64,000 nt of DNA. It comes from Comamonas antarctica (lineage in GTDB: Bacteria; Pseudomonadota; Gammaproteobacteria; Burkholderiales; Burkholderiaceae_C). The stretch's first letter is position 1, and every line of letters starts with the position of its first letter. A program made the position numbers and the translations under genes. The notes under the pieces were generated by a model. The model was not told the origin of the DNA. It worked only from the letters and a program-made list of their open reading frames with translations, and searched no databases. The stretch lies in NCBI RefSeq assembly GCF_013363755.1, contig NZ_CP054840.1:3279501-3343500 (forward strand), in the 5' to 3' direction. Below are positions 49,306 to 59,328 of the stretch, one piece after another.

Positions 49306-50538
49306 ATGACCACCAAGACCTCGCTCGACAAGTCGAAAATCAAGTTTCTGCTGCTGGAAGGCATCCACCCCAGCGCGCTGCAGCTGCTGCACAAGGCCGG
49401 CTATACCAACGTGGAGACGGTCACCGGCGCGCTGCCCAACGACGAGCTGCTGCGCAAGATCGCCGACGTGCATTTCGTCGGCATCCGCTCGCGCACGCAA
49501 CTGACCGAAGAAGTTTTCCAGGCCGCGCAGAAGCTGGTGGCCGTGGGGTGCTTTTGCATCGGCACCAATCAGGTCGACCTCAATGCCGCGCGCCAGCGCG
49601 GCGTGGTGGTGTTCAACGCGCCCTATTCCAATACCCGCTCGGTGGCCGAGCTGGTGCTGGGCGAAGCCATCCTGCTGCTGCGCGGCATTCCGGCCAAGAA
49701 CGCCGCTGCGCACCGCGGCGGCTGGCTCAAGACCGCGGACAACTCCTATGAGATCCGCGGCAAGACGCTGGGCATCGTCGGCCACGGCTCGATCGGCAGC
49801 CAGCTGTCGGTGCTGGCCGAAGGCCTGGGCATGCAGGTCGTGTTCCACGACATCGTCACCAAGCTGCCGCTGGGCAATGCGCGCCAGGCGGCTTCGCTGC
49901 ACGAACTGCTGTCGGTGAGCGACATCGTGACGCTGCACGTGCCCGAGCTGCCTTCGACGCAGTGGATGATCGGCGCCGCCGAGCTCGCCGCGATGAAGCC
50001 CGGCGCGATCCTGATCAACGCCTCGCGCGGCACCGTGGTCGAGATCGACGCGCTCGCCGATGCGCTCAAGTCGGGCCGCCTGCTCGGCGCCGCGCTGGAC
50101 GTGTTCCCGGTCGAGCCGCGCACCAACAAGGACGAGTTCATCTCGCCGCTGCGCGGCCTGGACAACGTCATCCTGACCCCGCACATCGGCGGCTCGACGA
50201 TGGAGGCACAGGCCAATATCGGCCTCGAAGTCGCCGAGAAGCTCGTGAAGTACAGCGACAACGGCACCACCACCTCGGCCGTGAACTTCCCCGAAGTCGC
50301 GCTGCCGGCCCACCCCGGGCAAAAGCGCATCCTGCACGTGCACCACAACGCGCCCGGCGTGCTGTCGGCCATCAACCAGATCTTCGCCCAGCATGGCATC
50401 AACATCGCGGGCCAGTACCTGCGCACCGATGAAGGCCTGGGCTATGTGGTGATGGACATCGATGCCGGCACCGTGGACCTGCCGATGGCGCAGCTGCTGG
50501 ACATCCCGGGCACGATCCGCTGCCGCGTGCTGTTCTGA
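49306..50538 (+). CDS. serA: D-3-phosphoglycerate dehydrogenase
   Basis: First enzyme of serine biosynthesis, oxidising 3-phosphoglycerate with NAD. The 410-residue protein resembles the E. coli type with a C-terminal ACT domain. It has the substrate loop VGIRSRTQLT, NAD motif LGIVGHGSIGSQLSVLAEGLG, catalytic ILTPHIGGSTMEAQ, and ACT region ILHVHHNAPGVLSAINQIF. The ATG at 49306 follows TCGGAG at nine bases; a nearer ATG at 49301 is out of frame and ends at once. A terminator follows. Confidence 0.95.
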   Translation: MTTKTSLDKSKIKFLLLEGIHPSALQLLHKAGYTNVETVTGALPNDELLRKIADVHFVGIRSRTQLTEEVFQAAQKLVAVGCFCIGTNQVDLNAARQRGVVVFNAPYSNTRSVAELVLGEAILLLRGIPAKNAAAHRGGWLKTADNSYEIRGKTLGIVGHGSIGSQLSVLAEGLGMQVVFHDIVTKLPLGNARQAASLHELLSVSDIVTLHVPELPSTQWMIGAAELAAMKPGAILINASRGTVVEIDALADALKSGRLLGAALDVFPVEPRTNKDEFISPLRGLDNVILTPHIGGSTMEAQANIGLEVAEKLVKYSDNGTTTSAVNFPEVALPAHPGQKRILHVHHNAPGVLSAINQIFAQHGINIAGQYLRTDEGLGYVVMDIDAGTVDLPMAQLLDIPGTIRCRVLF

Positions 50539-50576
50539 GCGGCCCGCAACGGCGGCATCGCGCCGCCGGCACATGA

Positions 50577-50606
50577 AAAAAGCCAACCCCTGAAGGTTGG
50601 CTTTTT
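50577..50606. terminator. Bidirectional terminator between serA and the CAT tRNA
   Basis: Arms AAAAAGCCAACC and GGTTGGCTTTTT around a six-base loop end the serA transcript on the plus strand. With T-runs on the minus strand as well, it also ends the tRNA transcript. Confidence 0.88.
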
Positions 50607-50611
50607 CAATC

Positions 50612-50690
<79 letters not shown>

Positions 50691-50747
50691 GAAAACGCGC
50701 TGCCTGGCACGCCTGGGGCGCGCTGGCAAAACCTGGCTATTGTAAGC

Positions 50748-51749
50748 CTATCGCCGATGGCTCAAGGCGTTGGTCACGAGCTTCGACGTGATGTCGACGA
50801 TCTGGATCATCCGGTCGTAATGCATGCGCGTCGGCCCGATCACGCCCAGCGTGCCGACGATCTTGCCGTCGACTTCATAGGGTGCGCTCACCACCGACAG
50901 CTCCTCGAAGGGCACGACATGGCTTTCGCCACCGATGTAGATGCGCACGCCTTCGGCCTGGCTCGAGATGTCGAGCAGGCGCAGGATCTGCGTCTTCTGC
51001 TCGAACAGGTCGAAGGCGCGCCGCAAATGGTCCATGTCGCTGGAGAAATCGCTCACCGCCAGCAGGTTGCGCTCGCCCGCGATCACGACATCGGCCTCGT
51101 CGCTCTGGTTCTCGCTGCCGACGTTGACCGCCGCCTGCATCAGCGCCGCGACTTCGCCGCGCAGCCGCTCGACCTCGCCCTTGAGGCGTTCGCGCACCTG
51201 CTCCATGGCCAGGCCGGCGTAGTTGGCGTTGAGGAAGTTGGCCGCCTCGACCAGTTGCGAGGCGTTGTAGTCGACCTCGGTGAAGATCACGCGGTTCTGC
51301 ACGTCGCCATCGGGCGACACGATGATGACCAGGAAGCGCTTCTCGGACAGCCGCACGAACTCGATCTGGCGGAACACCGAACTGCGCTTGGGCACCATGA
51401 CCACGCCGACGAACTGCGACAGGTTCGACAGCAGATGCGCGGCGTTGGCGATGACCTTCTGCGGCTGCTCGGCCGGCAACGCGGGCGCCTGCAGGCCGTC
51501 GCGCTGCACCGTCAACATGGTGTCGACGAACAGGCGGTAGCCCTTGGCGGTGGGAATGCGGCCCGCGGAAGTGTGCGGGCTGACGATCAACCCCAGCTCT
51601 TCGAGGTCGGACATCACGTTGCGTATGGTTGCAGGCGACAATTCAAGGCCCGAGGCACGCGAAAGCGTGCGTGAACCTATGGGCTGGCCGTCGGCGATAT
51701 AGCGTTCGACCAGCGCTTTGAGTAACAACTTGGCACGGTCATCGAGCAT
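50748..51749 (-). CDS. hrcA: Heat-inducible transcription repressor HrcA
   Basis: 333-residue repressor of the CIRCE heat-shock operator. The N-terminal winged helix is [32 protein letters not shown], followed by the GAF-like and dimerisation parts ([42 protein letters not shown]). No CIRCE element (TTAGCACTC-N9-GAGTGCTAA) lies in the 28-bp divergent gap to nadK, so its targets are elsewhere. A TAAAAT hexamer ends seven bases before the ATG and there is no ribosome site, which suggests a leaderless mRNA. Confidence 0.95.
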   Translation of the reverse strand: MLDDRAKLLLKALVERYIADGQPIGSRTLSRASGLELSPATIRNVMSDLEELGLIVSPHTSAGRIPTAKGYRLFVDTMLTVQRDGLQAPALPAEQPQKVIANAAHLLSNLSQFVGVVMVPKRSSVFRQIEFVRLSEKRFLVIIVSPDGDVQNRVIFTEVDYNASQLVEAANFLNANYAGLAMEQVRERLKGEVERLRGEVAALMQAAVNVGSENQSDEADVVIAGERNLLAVSDFSSDMDHLRRAFDLFEQKTQILRLLDISSQAEGVRIYIGGESHVVPFEELSVVSAPYEVDGKIVGTLGVIGPTRMHYDRMIQIVDITSKLVTNALSHRR

Positions 51750-51755
51750 GTAGTG

Positions 51756-51771
51756 ATTTTAATGATGTAAT
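51756..51771. promoter_or_regulatory. Back-to-back -10 boxes of hrcA and nadK
   Basis: In the 28-bp divergent gap, TAAAAT on the minus strand (51761-51756) ends seven bases before the hrcA ATG, and TGTAAT on the plus strand (51766-51771) ends seven bases before the nadK ATG. The -35 regions would lie in the opposite coding sequences. Both transcripts would start at the A of the start codon. Confidence 0.45.
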
Positions 51772-51777
51772 TTCAAA

Positions 51778-52677
51778 ATGACGTCTAAGTTCCGCCGAGT
51801 CGCGCTGATAGGGAAATACCAGTCGCCCTCCTCCACCAGCGCCAGCCCCGACAGTGTCCGCCAAGCCCTCCAGGATATCGCCAGCTTCGTCACCCGCCAG
51901 GGCTGCGAAGTCATCGTCGATGCCGATTCGGCCGCAAATGCCGGTATTGAGGGCTATCGCGCCATGGATGTCGATGGTCTGGGTGCGCATTGCGACCTGG
52001 GCTTGGTGGTCGGCGGCGACGGCACCATGCTGGGCATCAGCCGCCACCTCGCGCGCTACGGCACGCCGCTGATCGGCATCAACCAGGGACGCCTGGGCTT
52101 CGTCACGGATATTCCGCTCGAAGATTACCAGACCACCCTCACGCCCATGCTGCAAGGGGAATACGAGGAGGACCTGCGGCCGATGATCCGCGCGCGCGTG
52201 ATGCGCGGCGAGCAGCTGGTGTTCGAGGCCCTGGCCATGAACGATGTAGTGGTCAACCGCGGCGGCACCTCGGGCATGGTCGAGCTGCGCGTCGAGGTCG
52301 GAGGCCATTTCGTCGCCAACCAGCGCGCCGACGGCCTGATCATCGCCACGCCCACGGGCTCGACGGCCTATGCGCTGTCGGTGGGCGGGCCCATGGTGCA
52401 CCCGTCGATTCCCGGCTGGGTCATGGCGCCGATCGCACCGCATACCTTCTCCAACCGCCCCATCGTGCTATCCGATGCCACCGAGGTCGCGATCGAAGTC
52501 GTCGGCGGGCGCGATGTCAGCGCCAATTTCGACATGCAGTCGCTGGCTTCGCTGCTGCACGGCGACCGCATCCTGGTGACCAAGGCCGAGCATTCGGTGC
52601 GCTTCCTGCATCCCAAGGGCTGGAATTACTTCGCCACGCTGCGCAAAAAGCTCTTCTGGAACGAGGGAGGCAACTGA
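51778..52677 (+). CDS. nadK: NAD kinase
   Basis: Phosphorylates NAD to NADP. The 299-residue protein has the GGDGT motif ([16 protein letters not shown]), [13 protein letters not shown], the NE/D motif region [12 protein letters not shown] and the glycine-rich [15 protein letters not shown]. It is divergent from hrcA with a 28-base gap, and recN follows after two bases. Confidence 0.96.
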   Translation: MTSKFRRVALIGKYQSPSSTSASPDSVRQALQDIASFVTRQGCEVIVDADSAANAGIEGYRAMDVDGLGAHCDLGLVVGGDGTMLGISRHLARYGTPLIGINQGRLGFVTDIPLEDYQTTLTPMLQGEYEEDLRPMIRARVMRGEQLVFEALAMNDVVVNRGGTSGMVELRVEVGGHFVANQRADGLIIATPTGSTAYALSVGGPMVHPSIPGWVMAPIAPHTFSNRPIVLSDATEVAIEVVGGRDVSANFDMQSLASLLHGDRILVTKAEHSVRFLHPKGWNYFATLRKKLFWNEGGN

Positions 52678-52679
52678 AC

Positions 52680-54344
52680 ATGGGGCTCAAACGCATTGCG
52701 CTGCGCGATTTCGTCATCGTCCAGGCGCTCGACCTGGACCTGCACGGCGGCTTCACGGCGCTGACCGGCGAGACCGGCGCGGGCAAATCGATCCTGATCG
52801 ACGCGGTGCAGCTGGCACTGGGCGCGCGCGCCGATGCGGGCGTGGTGCGCGAGGGCGCGCCGCAGGCCGACATCTGCGCCGAGTTCGAATGCCCGGCGCG
52901 GCTCAAACCCTGGCTGGAGCAAGGCGGTTTCGCGCTCGAAGACACGCTGCTGCTGCGGCGCGTGATCGACGCCCAGGGGCGCAGCCGGGCCTGGATCAAT
53001 GGCGCGCCGGCCACGGCCACCCAGCTGCGCAGCGTGGGCGAGCAGCTGCTCGACATCCACGGCCAGCATGCCTGGCAAAGCCTCACCCGCCCCGATGCGG
53101 CGCGCGAGCTGCTCGATGCCTATGCGGGCTTGCAGACCCAGCCGCTGCGTCAGCTCTGGGGCGTCTGGCGCAATGCGCGCCAGGCGCTGGAGCACGCGCT
53201 GGCCGCGCAAGACAGCCTGCAGCGCGAACGCGAGCGGCTGCAGTGGCAGATCAGCGAGGTCGAGAAGCTCGACCCGGGCGAGGACGAATGGGAAGAACTC
53301 AATGCCCAGCACACGCGGCTGTCGCATGCCCAGGCGCTGCTCGACACGGCGCAAAGCGCGCTGTTTGCCATCGAGGACGATGAAGCCGGCGGCCTCACGG
53401 CGCTGACGCGCGCGCATGGCGAGCTCGAGGAGCAGGAGCATCTCGATCCCGAATTCAAGGCGATCGCCGAAGTGCTGGCCTCGGGCCTGGCGCAGATCGG
53501 CGATGCGCGCCATTCGCTGCAGACCTACCTGCGCCGCACCGAACTCGACCCCGAACGCCTGGCCGAACTCGACGCCCGGCTGTCGCTGTGGATGCAGTTC
53601 GCGCGCCGCTACAAGCGCCAGCCGGCCGAGCTGCCGCAACTGTTCGCGGGCTGGCAGCAGGAGTTGCGCCAGCTCGATGCCTCGGTCGATGTCGACGGCC
53701 TGCGCGCCCAGGCCGAAGCCGCCCAGGCGCAGTACGAACAAGCCGCGCGTGCGCTGTCGCAGCAGCGCGCCAAGGCCGCGCCCAAGCTGTCGCGCGCCAT
53801 CACTCAAGCCATGCAGGGCCTGGGCATGCAGGGCGGGCGCTTCGAAGTGGCGCAGACGGCGGCGGATGAACCCGGCCCGCATGGCATCGACGCCATGGCG
53901 TTTCTCGTCGCCGGCCACCCCGGCGCGACGCCGAAGCCGATCGGCAAGGTGGCCTCGGGCGGCGAGCTGTCGCGCATCTCGCTGGCCATCGCCGTCACGA
54001 CCAGCGAACTCGGCGAAGCCTCGACGCTGATCTTCGACGAGGTGGATTCGGGCGTCGGCGGCGCCGTGGCCGAGACCGTGGGCCGGCTGATGCACAAGCT
54101 GGGCCAGGACCGCCAGGTGCTGGCCGTGACGCACCTGCCCCAGGTCGCGGCCTGCGCCGACCACCACCTGGTGGTGGCCAAGCGCCGCGACAAGCAGGCC
54201 ACCACCAGCACCGTCACGGCGCTGGCCCAGGACACGCGCGTCGCGGAGGTGGCGCGCATGCTCGGTGGCGAGCGCCTGTCCGAAACCACCATGGCACACG
54301 CGCGCGAAATGCTCCAGCAGGCGGTGCCGGCACGCAAGGGTTGA
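52680..54344 (+). CDS. recN: DNA repair protein RecN
   Basis: SMC-like ATPase for double-strand-break repair. The 554-residue protein has Walker A FTALTGETGAGKSILIDAVQLALG, a central coiled coil rich in Glu, Gln and Ala, the signature VASGGELSRISLAI, Walker B STLIFDEVDSGVGG and the H-loop AVTHLPQVAA. The ATG at 52680 follows GGGAGG; the open frame upstream is a shadow of nadK. Confidence 0.96.
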   Translation: MGLKRIALRDFVIVQALDLDLHGGFTALTGETGAGKSILIDAVQLALGARADAGVVREGAPQADICAEFECPARLKPWLEQGGFALEDTLLLRRVIDAQGRSRAWINGAPATATQLRSVGEQLLDIHGQHAWQSLTRPDAARELLDAYAGLQTQPLRQLWGVWRNARQALEHALAAQDSLQRERERLQWQISEVEKLDPGEDEWEELNAQHTRLSHAQALLDTAQSALFAIEDDEAGGLTALTRAHGELEEQEHLDPEFKAIAEVLASGLAQIGDARHSLQTYLRRTELDPERLAELDARLSLWMQFARRYKRQPAELPQLFAGWQQELRQLDASVDVDGLRAQAEAAQAQYEQAARALSQQRAKAAPKLSRAITQAMQGLGMQGGRFEVAQTAADEPGPHGIDAMAFLVAGHPGATPKPIGKVASGGELSRISLAIAVTTSELGEASTLIFDEVDSGVGGAVAETVGRLMHKLGQDRQVLAVTHLPQVAACADHHLVVAKRRDKQATTSTVTALAQDTRVAEVARMLGGERLSETTMAHAREMLQQAVPARKG

Positions 54345-54347
54345 CGC

Positions 54348-55229
54348 ATGGCACTCGAGATCGTTTTGGTCACCGGCATGTCCGGCTCCGGCAAATCCGT
54401 CGCGCTGCACGCGCTCGAAGACGCGGGCTACTACTGCGTCGACAACCTGCCGCCCGAACTGCTGTCATCGTTTGTCGCGCTCGAGCACACGCACCATGGC
54501 AACCGCGTGGCAATTGCCATCGATGCGCGCAGCGCCACCGGCCTGCCCAGCCTGCCGGCGCAACTGGCCTTGCTGCGCAGCGAGGGCGTGGTGGTGCAGT
54601 CGCTGTTTCTCGATGCCAACACCGCCACGCTGGCGCGGCGCTTTTCCGAAACCCGCCGCCGCCATCCGCTGTCCAGCGACGAGCTGCAGCAGGGCCGGCA
54701 GGCGCTGATGCAGACCATCGAGTGGGAGCGCGAACTGCTGGCCGGCCTGCGCGAGCAATCGGAAGTCATAGACACCAGCAGCCTGCGGCCGTCGCAGCTG
54801 CAGAGCTATGTGAAGAGCCTGCTGACCCTGCCGCTGGGGCAGATGACGCTGGTGTTCCAGTCGTTCGGCTTCAAGCACGGCATTCCCGCGGACTGCGACT
54901 ACCTGTTCGATGTGCGCATGCTGCCCAACCCCTACTACGACCGGGAACTGCGGCCGTTTTCGGGCAAGGATGCACCGGTGCAGGCCTTTTTGCGCCAGCA
55001 GCCCGAGGTGCTGGAGATGCAGCGCCAGATCGCGCAGTTCTTCGAACACTGGCTGCCGCTGCTGGAGCAGAACCACCGCAGCTATGTCACGGTGGCCGTA
55101 GGCTGCACCGGCGGCCAGCACCGCTCGGTCTACCTGGTGGAGCAGCTGGCCACCCACTTCGCCAAGGACTGGCCGACCTTGACGCGGCACCGCGAGCTGG
55201 ATGCGCGGACGGCGGCTGCGGAGATCTGA
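54348..55229 (+). CDS. rapZ: RNase adapter protein RapZ
   Basis: GTP/ATP-binding protein that in enterobacteria senses glucosamine-6-phosphate and guides RNase E to the GlmZ sRNA. The 293-residue protein has the P-loop GMSGSGKS at residues 10-17, VDNLPPELL, and the conserved C-terminal part [25 protein letters not shown] and [17 protein letters not shown]. It follows recN after three bases. The usual ptsN and hprK neighbours are absent here. Confidence 0.95.
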   Translation: MALEIVLVTGMSGSGKSVALHALEDAGYYCVDNLPPELLSSFVALEHTHHGNRVAIAIDARSATGLPSLPAQLALLRSEGVVVQSLFLDANTATLARRFSETRRRHPLSSDELQQGRQALMQTIEWERELLAGLREQSEVIDTSSLRPSQLQSYVKSLLTLPLGQMTLVFQSFGFKHGIPADCDYLFDVRMLPNPYYDRELRPFSGKDAPVQAFLRQQPEVLEMQRQIAQFFEHWLPLLEQNHRSYVTVAVGCTGGQHRSVYLVEQLATHFAKDWPTLTRHRELDARTAAAEI

Positions 55230-55247
55230 ATTCCAGGGGGCAGACCC

Positions 55248-56294
55248 CTACCCTTCGCGCTCCAGCAGCTTCCTCACCGGCGCCGGCAATCCCATTTCCG
55301 TCCACTGCGCCCGCGTATACCAGTCGTCCGCCGACGGCTCGGCCGCCTCGACGCGCGCAATCACCGGGTGCAGGTGCAGGTCGCGGTGCGTGAGCACATG
55401 CAGGAAGGCATCGTGGTGCTCCAGCGGCACGCCGGGCCAGCGGGCCTGCACCACGGCTTCGAGCGCGGCCGCATCCTCGAACACCGGCGGACTGTAGAGC
55501 CCGGCCCAGATGCCGGTCGACGGGCGCTTGCCCAGGCGGATGCGCCCCGCGCTGTCTTGCGCGATCAGCAGCCACCAGGCCTGGGAACTGCGCTTGAGCT
55601 TGCGCGTGCGCACCGGATAGTGCTCGGGGTTGCCGGCGCGCGCCGCGCGGCATTGGCTGTGCAGCGGGCACAGCAGGCAGGACGGATTGCGCGGCAGGCA
55701 CAGGCTCGCGCCCAGGTCCATCATGCCCTGGGTGTAACGCGGCATCGCGTCGTGCAGATCGAGTTCGCGCGGATCGGGGCACAGCGCCGTCGCCTGGTCC
55801 CAGAGATCACGCTCGTTGCGCGCCACGGCCAGGTCGGCATCGAAGGCCAGTACGCGCGTGAGCACGCGCCGCACATTGGCGTCGAGAATCGGCACGCGCT
55901 CGGAAAAGCAGAACGCCGCAATCGCGCCCGCGGTCGAGCGGCCAATGCCCGGCAGCGTCGCGAGCTGCTCGGCGGTTTCGGGAAAGCGCCCGCCGTGCAG
56001 TTGCATCACCGCCTGCGCGCACTTGTGCAGGTTGCGCGCGCGGCTGTAGTAGCCCAGTCCGCTCCAGAGCGCGAGCACCGCGTCCTCGGGCGCGGCCGCG
56101 AGGCTGGCCACATCGGGAAACTGTGCCAGGAAACGCGGGTAGTAGCCCAGCACCGTGGCCACCTGGGTCTGCTGCAGCATGATTTCGGACAGCCAGACGC
56201 GGTACGGGTCGCGCGTCTGTTGCCAGGGCAGATGGTTGCGGCCATGCGTGGCCTGCCACTGCACGACGGCGGCGGCGATGGAGGAAGTCGTCAA
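55248..56294 (-). CDS. mutY: A/G-specific adenine glycosylase MutY
   Basis: Removes adenine mispaired with 8-oxoguanine. The 348-residue protein shows SEIMLQQTQVATV, the helix-hairpin-helix LPGIGRSTAGAIAAF, the catalytic Asp in PILDANVRRVL, a 4Fe-4S cluster motif C-x6-C-x2-C-x5-C (CLPRNPSCLLCPLHSQC) and a C-terminal NUDIX-like domain that reads 8-oxoG. I place the start at the TTG at 56294, two bases after the dynamin-like stop, since no ATG or GTG gives the right length. MutM, acting in the same pathway, is two genes upstream. Confidence 0.92.
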   Translation of the reverse strand: MTTSSIAAAVVQWQATHGRNHLPWQQTRDPYRVWLSEIMLQQTQVATVLGYYPRFLAQFPDVASLAAAPEDAVLALWSGLGYYSRARNLHKCAQAVMQLHGGRFPETAEQLATLPGIGRSTAGAIAAFCFSERVPILDANVRRVLTRVLAFDADLAVARNERDLWDQATALCPDPRELDLHDAMPRYTQGMMDLGASLCLPRNPSCLLCPLHSQCRAARAGNPEHYPVRTRKLKRSSQAWWLLIAQDSAGRIRLGKRPSTGIWAGLYSPPVFEDAAALEAVVQARWPGVPLEHHDAFLHVLTHRDLHLHPVIARVEAAEPSADDWYTRAQWTEMGLPAPVRKLLEREG

Positions 56295-56296
56295 GA

Positions 56297-58264
56297 TCAG
56301 AGTACCGGAGTGGGGTCGTGGGCTGCGGGCGCGGGCTGCGGCGCGGGCGGCGCCAGCAGCTGCGCGCAAAGTTGCGCCAGCTGTTGTTGCAAGGCCGTGA
56401 GGTGCCGCTCGGCGGCGTCCAGTTCGGCAATGCGCTCGACCAGGCTGCTGGCCGCCTGCTGGATACGGTCCACGGCCTCGATGCGGCGCGTGAAGCTGCG
56501 TTTGCGTTCCGCCCATTGTGCATCGAGTTGCGCCAGGGCCGCATGGCTCCACAGGGTGACCTCCTGGCCCGCACTGGCAAACACGGCCGTCAGGCGCTCG
56601 GCCAGCGCGCGCGTCAGGCGCTGCGAATGCCCGGCCTGCGCGAGCCGCAGCGCGTGGCCCAGGCCCAGGTAATGCAGGTAGCCGCGCTCGATCTGCGCGA
56701 CGTCGCGCGCCAGGCTCTGCACGTTCCAGGCCGCCGAGGCTTGCAGCGAGAAGCCGAATTCGGCATTCAGCGCACGGAACGACGCCGCCACCATCTGCTG
56801 CAGTTCGCCCGCCTCGGTCAGCCATCGTTCGACCGTGCCGTGCAGCTGTTCGAAGGCCGTCGCATAGGCCTGGCGCGCGCCCAGCTTCAGCCCGCGGCGC
56901 GCCAGCGCGGCACGCAGCGGCGCCAGCCCGTCTTCGATCGCGTCCCCAGACGCGGCCTGGAGCAAGGTCTGCTGCATGCGTGCCTGCACCGCGCGCAGCG
57001 CCTGGATGCGCGCCGCGCTGGCGTCGAACTCGGCCTGCTCCTGCTGGATGCGCGCGCGCATCGACGCCATGACGCCCGCGTTCTTGCCGCGCAGGCTGCG
57101 CAGCTCGGCCAGCTGGTCGTCGAGATCGCGCCGCTGGATGGTGAGGCGGCGCTGCACTTCGGCCTGCAGCTGCGCGACGCCGGACTCCACCGCCAGGCGC
57201 AGCACGCCCTGGCGCTGGCCCATGATGCCGTCGGACAGCGCCTGCTCGAACGGCATCAGCCCGCTGGCGCGCAGCAGCGCGGCGTCTGCGCCGATCTTGG
57301 CCACCAGGCCTTTTTGCGCCGACACCGGCAGCACGCGTTCGGGCGGCAGGCCCAGGGTTTCGGCGGCCGCACGGCGCTGGCGCTGGATCTGCGCATGCAC
57401 CTGCTGGCCGGTGCTGAGCCGGTCCCACAGCGTGTCGATCTTGTTGAGCACCACGAGCCGCGACAGCGCCGCGCCGTCGCCCGCATGCAGATGCGCGCGC
57501 CAGACGGCCAGGTCCGACTGCGTCACGCCGGTGTCGGCCGCCACCAGAAAAACCACGGCATGCGCCTGGGCCAGCAGACCGACCGTGAGTTCGGGCTCGG
57601 CGCCGATGGCATTCAGGCCGGGCGTGTCGAGAATCACCAGCCCATCCTGCAGCAGCGGATGGGGCAGGTTGATCAGTGCATGGCGCCATGCGGGCACTTC
57701 GACCAGGCCTTGCGCATCGGCCACGGGCTGTGCATCGTCCTGCGCCGGGTCCTGCCAGAACCCCCAGGCGCGCGCCTGGGCCAGCGGCACGCGGCGCACC
57801 TCGGCAATCCTGGCCAGCGCGGCCGCGAGTTGCGCCCCATCATCGACATCGAGCGGCAATTGCTGCCAGGCTTCGGGCCGCAGCCGCCATTCGGCCAGGC
57901 TGCTGGCGTGCGCGCGGGTTTCCACCGGCAGCAGGCGCAGGCTGGGCGCGCGCTCCGGCTCCCAGGCGAGTTCCGCGGGGCACATGGTGGTGCGCCCCGC
58001 GCCCGCGGGCATCAGCCGCCGGCCATACCCGGCAAAGAACACCGCATTGATCAGCTCGGACTTGCCGCGCGAGAACTCGGCCACGAACGCCACCATGACC
58101 TTGTCGCCCTGCACCTGCGCCTGCAGGCGCTGCAGACGCTCGGCGACGGCCGCATCCAGCAGTTCATGGCCGTCGAGCCATTCGCGCAGTTGCTGCAGCC
58201 GGCGCGCGAAATTCCGGCGCCAGCGGCCGTGCTGGTCGAACTGTGCATTGAAAGGTGTGGCCAA
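56297..58264 (-). CDS. Dynamin-like GTPase
   Basis: 655-residue bacterial dynamin-superfamily protein. The P-loop is FVAEFSRGKSELINAVFF, a switch Thr lies in GRTTMCPAEL, G3 is VILDTPGLNAIG and G4 is LVVLNKIDTLWD. Long helical regions rich in Gln, Arg and Ala follow, with a Pro/Ala tail. There is no clear membrane helix. Bacterial dynamins remodel or protect membranes. The start is a TTG at 58264, supported by GGGAGAG eight bases upstream. It sits between mutM and mutY and is followed by mutY after two bases. Confidence 0.87.
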   Translation of the reverse strand: MATPFNAQFDQHGRWRRNFARRLQQLREWLDGHELLDAAVAERLQRLQAQVQGDKVMVAFVAEFSRGKSELINAVFFAGYGRRLMPAGAGRTTMCPAELAWEPERAPSLRLLPVETRAHASSLAEWRLRPEAWQQLPLDVDDGAQLAAALARIAEVRRVPLAQARAWGFWQDPAQDDAQPVADAQGLVEVPAWRHALINLPHPLLQDGLVILDTPGLNAIGAEPELTVGLLAQAHAVVFLVAADTGVTQSDLAVWRAHLHAGDGAALSRLVVLNKIDTLWDRLSTGQQVHAQIQRQRRAAAETLGLPPERVLPVSAQKGLVAKIGADAALLRASGLMPFEQALSDGIMGQRQGVLRLAVESGVAQLQAEVQRRLTIQRRDLDDQLAELRSLRGKNAGVMASMRARIQQEQAEFDASAARIQALRAVQARMQQTLLQAASGDAIEDGLAPLRAALARRGLKLGARQAYATAFEQLHGTVERWLTEAGELQQMVAASFRALNAEFGFSLQASAAWNVQSLARDVAQIERGYLHYLGLGHALRLAQAGHSQRLTRALAERLTAVFASAGQEVTLWSHAALAQLDAQWAERKRSFTRRIEAVDRIQQAASSLVERIAELDAAERHLTALQQQLAQLCAQLLAPPAPQPAPAAHDPTPVL

Positions 58265-58313
58265 CGTCGCTCTCCCGCGGATCTGCTGCGGGCACAGCGC
58301 CCGGCGTCACAAA

Positions 58314-58343
58314 ATATAAGCCATGTGGCAGTGAGAGCAGCAA
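58314..58343 (-). promoter_or_regulatory. Candidate promoter of the dynamin-like gene
   Basis: On the minus strand TTGCTG (58343-58338) is followed after 18 bases by TTATAT (58319-58314), about 50 bases upstream of the TTG start. Both hexamers lie in the 119-bp gap after mutM. Confidence 0.4.
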
Positions 58344-58383
58344 GCGCGGGGTGGCCCGGCCACATACGCCGCTCAGGGGCTGC

Positions 58384-59205
58384 TCATTGTCTCTGGCAGT
58401 GGCTGCAGTAGAAGGTGCTGCGCTGGCCTTGGCGCAGCATGCGCAGCGGCGCCGCGCAGCGCGTGCAGGGCAGTCCTTCGCGGTCATAGACCTGGGTCTG
58501 CAGCTGGAAGTGACCTGGCATGCCATCGGCATTGGAGAAATCCTTGAGCGTGGTGCCGCCCTTCTCCACGGCCGCGGCCAGCACCACGCGGATGGCCTCG
58601 TACAGCCGCTGCGCGCGCCGCGGGCCGATGGTGTTGGCCGGCGCCAGCGGCGAGATGCGCGCCATGAACAGCACTTCCGACGCATAGATGTTGCCCACCC
58701 CCACCACCAGCTTGCCGCCCAGCAGCAGCAGCTTGATCGGCGTGCGGCTGGCCTGCAGGCCGGCATGGAACGCCTGCAGCGCAAACGTGTCTTCCAGCGG
58801 CTCCATGCCCAGACCGCCCAGCAGCTTGCGCGCCACCGGGTCGTCCTCGCCCGCGGCGTACACCACGGCGCCAAAGCGGCGCGGATCATGCAGCCGCAGC
58901 GTGCCCTGCGTGGTCACCAGATCGAAATGGTCATGCGTGCCGGGCGCAGGCAGGCTGTCCGTGGGCGCGAAGCGCAGGCTGCCCGACATGCCCAGATGCA
59001 GCAGCAGCAGGCCATCGCTCAGATCGACCAGCAGGTACTTGCCGCGGCGGCGCACGCTGCGCACCGCGCGCCCGGCCAGCGCCTCGGGCGCCAGGCCCAG
59101 CGGCCAGCGCAGCGGCTTGCCCAGGCGCACGTCCAGGATGCGTGCCCCCGCGATGGACGGTGCAAACGAGCGGCGCGTGACTTCGACTTCGGGTAACTCG
59201 GGCAT
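58384..59205 (-). CDS. mutM: Formamidopyrimidine-DNA glycosylase MutM
   Basis: Bifunctional glycosylase/lyase removing 8-oxoguanine opposite C. The 273-residue protein begins [12 protein letters not shown], giving the catalytic N-terminal Pro and Glu. It has the helix-two-turn-helix region [20 protein letters not shown] and a C-terminal zinc finger with CTRC and CSHC. The ATG at 59205 is required because the Pro must follow the initiator Met. It is divergent from the TPR gene. Confidence 0.96.
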   Translation of the reverse strand: MPELPEVEVTRRSFAPSIAGARILDVRLGKPLRWPLGLAPEALAGRAVRSVRRRGKYLLVDLSDGLLLLHLGMSGSLRFAPTDSLPAPGTHDHFDLVTTQGTLRLHDPRRFGAVVYAAGEDDPVARKLLGGLGMEPLEDTFALQAFHAGLQASRTPIKLLLLGGKLVVGVGNIYASEVLFMARISPLAPANTIGPRRAQRLYEAIRVVLAAAVEKGGTTLKDFSNADGMPGHFQLQTQVYDREGLPCTRCAAPLRMLRQGQRSTFYCSHCQRQ

Positions 59206-59294
59206 GGCACTCCTGCGCAAATGGGCCGGCAGCGGTGCCGGCAAGCCTCGCAGATGAGGTTTTTTTGCGGCAATGCAAGCGCTGCCCGCTTACC

Positions 59295-59322
59295 TTGCAG
59301 GACGGCTTGGTTCGATTATTAT
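59295..59322 (+). promoter_or_regulatory. Promoter of the TPR-lolB operon (leaderless)
   Basis: TTGCAG (59295-59300), a 16-base spacer and TATTAT (59317-59322) form a convincing sigma-70 promoter. The -10 ends seven bases before the ATG at 59329, so the transcript would have no leader; no Shine-Dalgarno is present. Confidence 0.6.
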
Positions 59323-59328
59323 GATTCG

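Noticed and set aside
51750..51777. CIRCE operator in the hrcA-nadK gap
   Set aside because: The 28 bases contain no TTAGCACTC half-site; only two -10-like hexamers are present.
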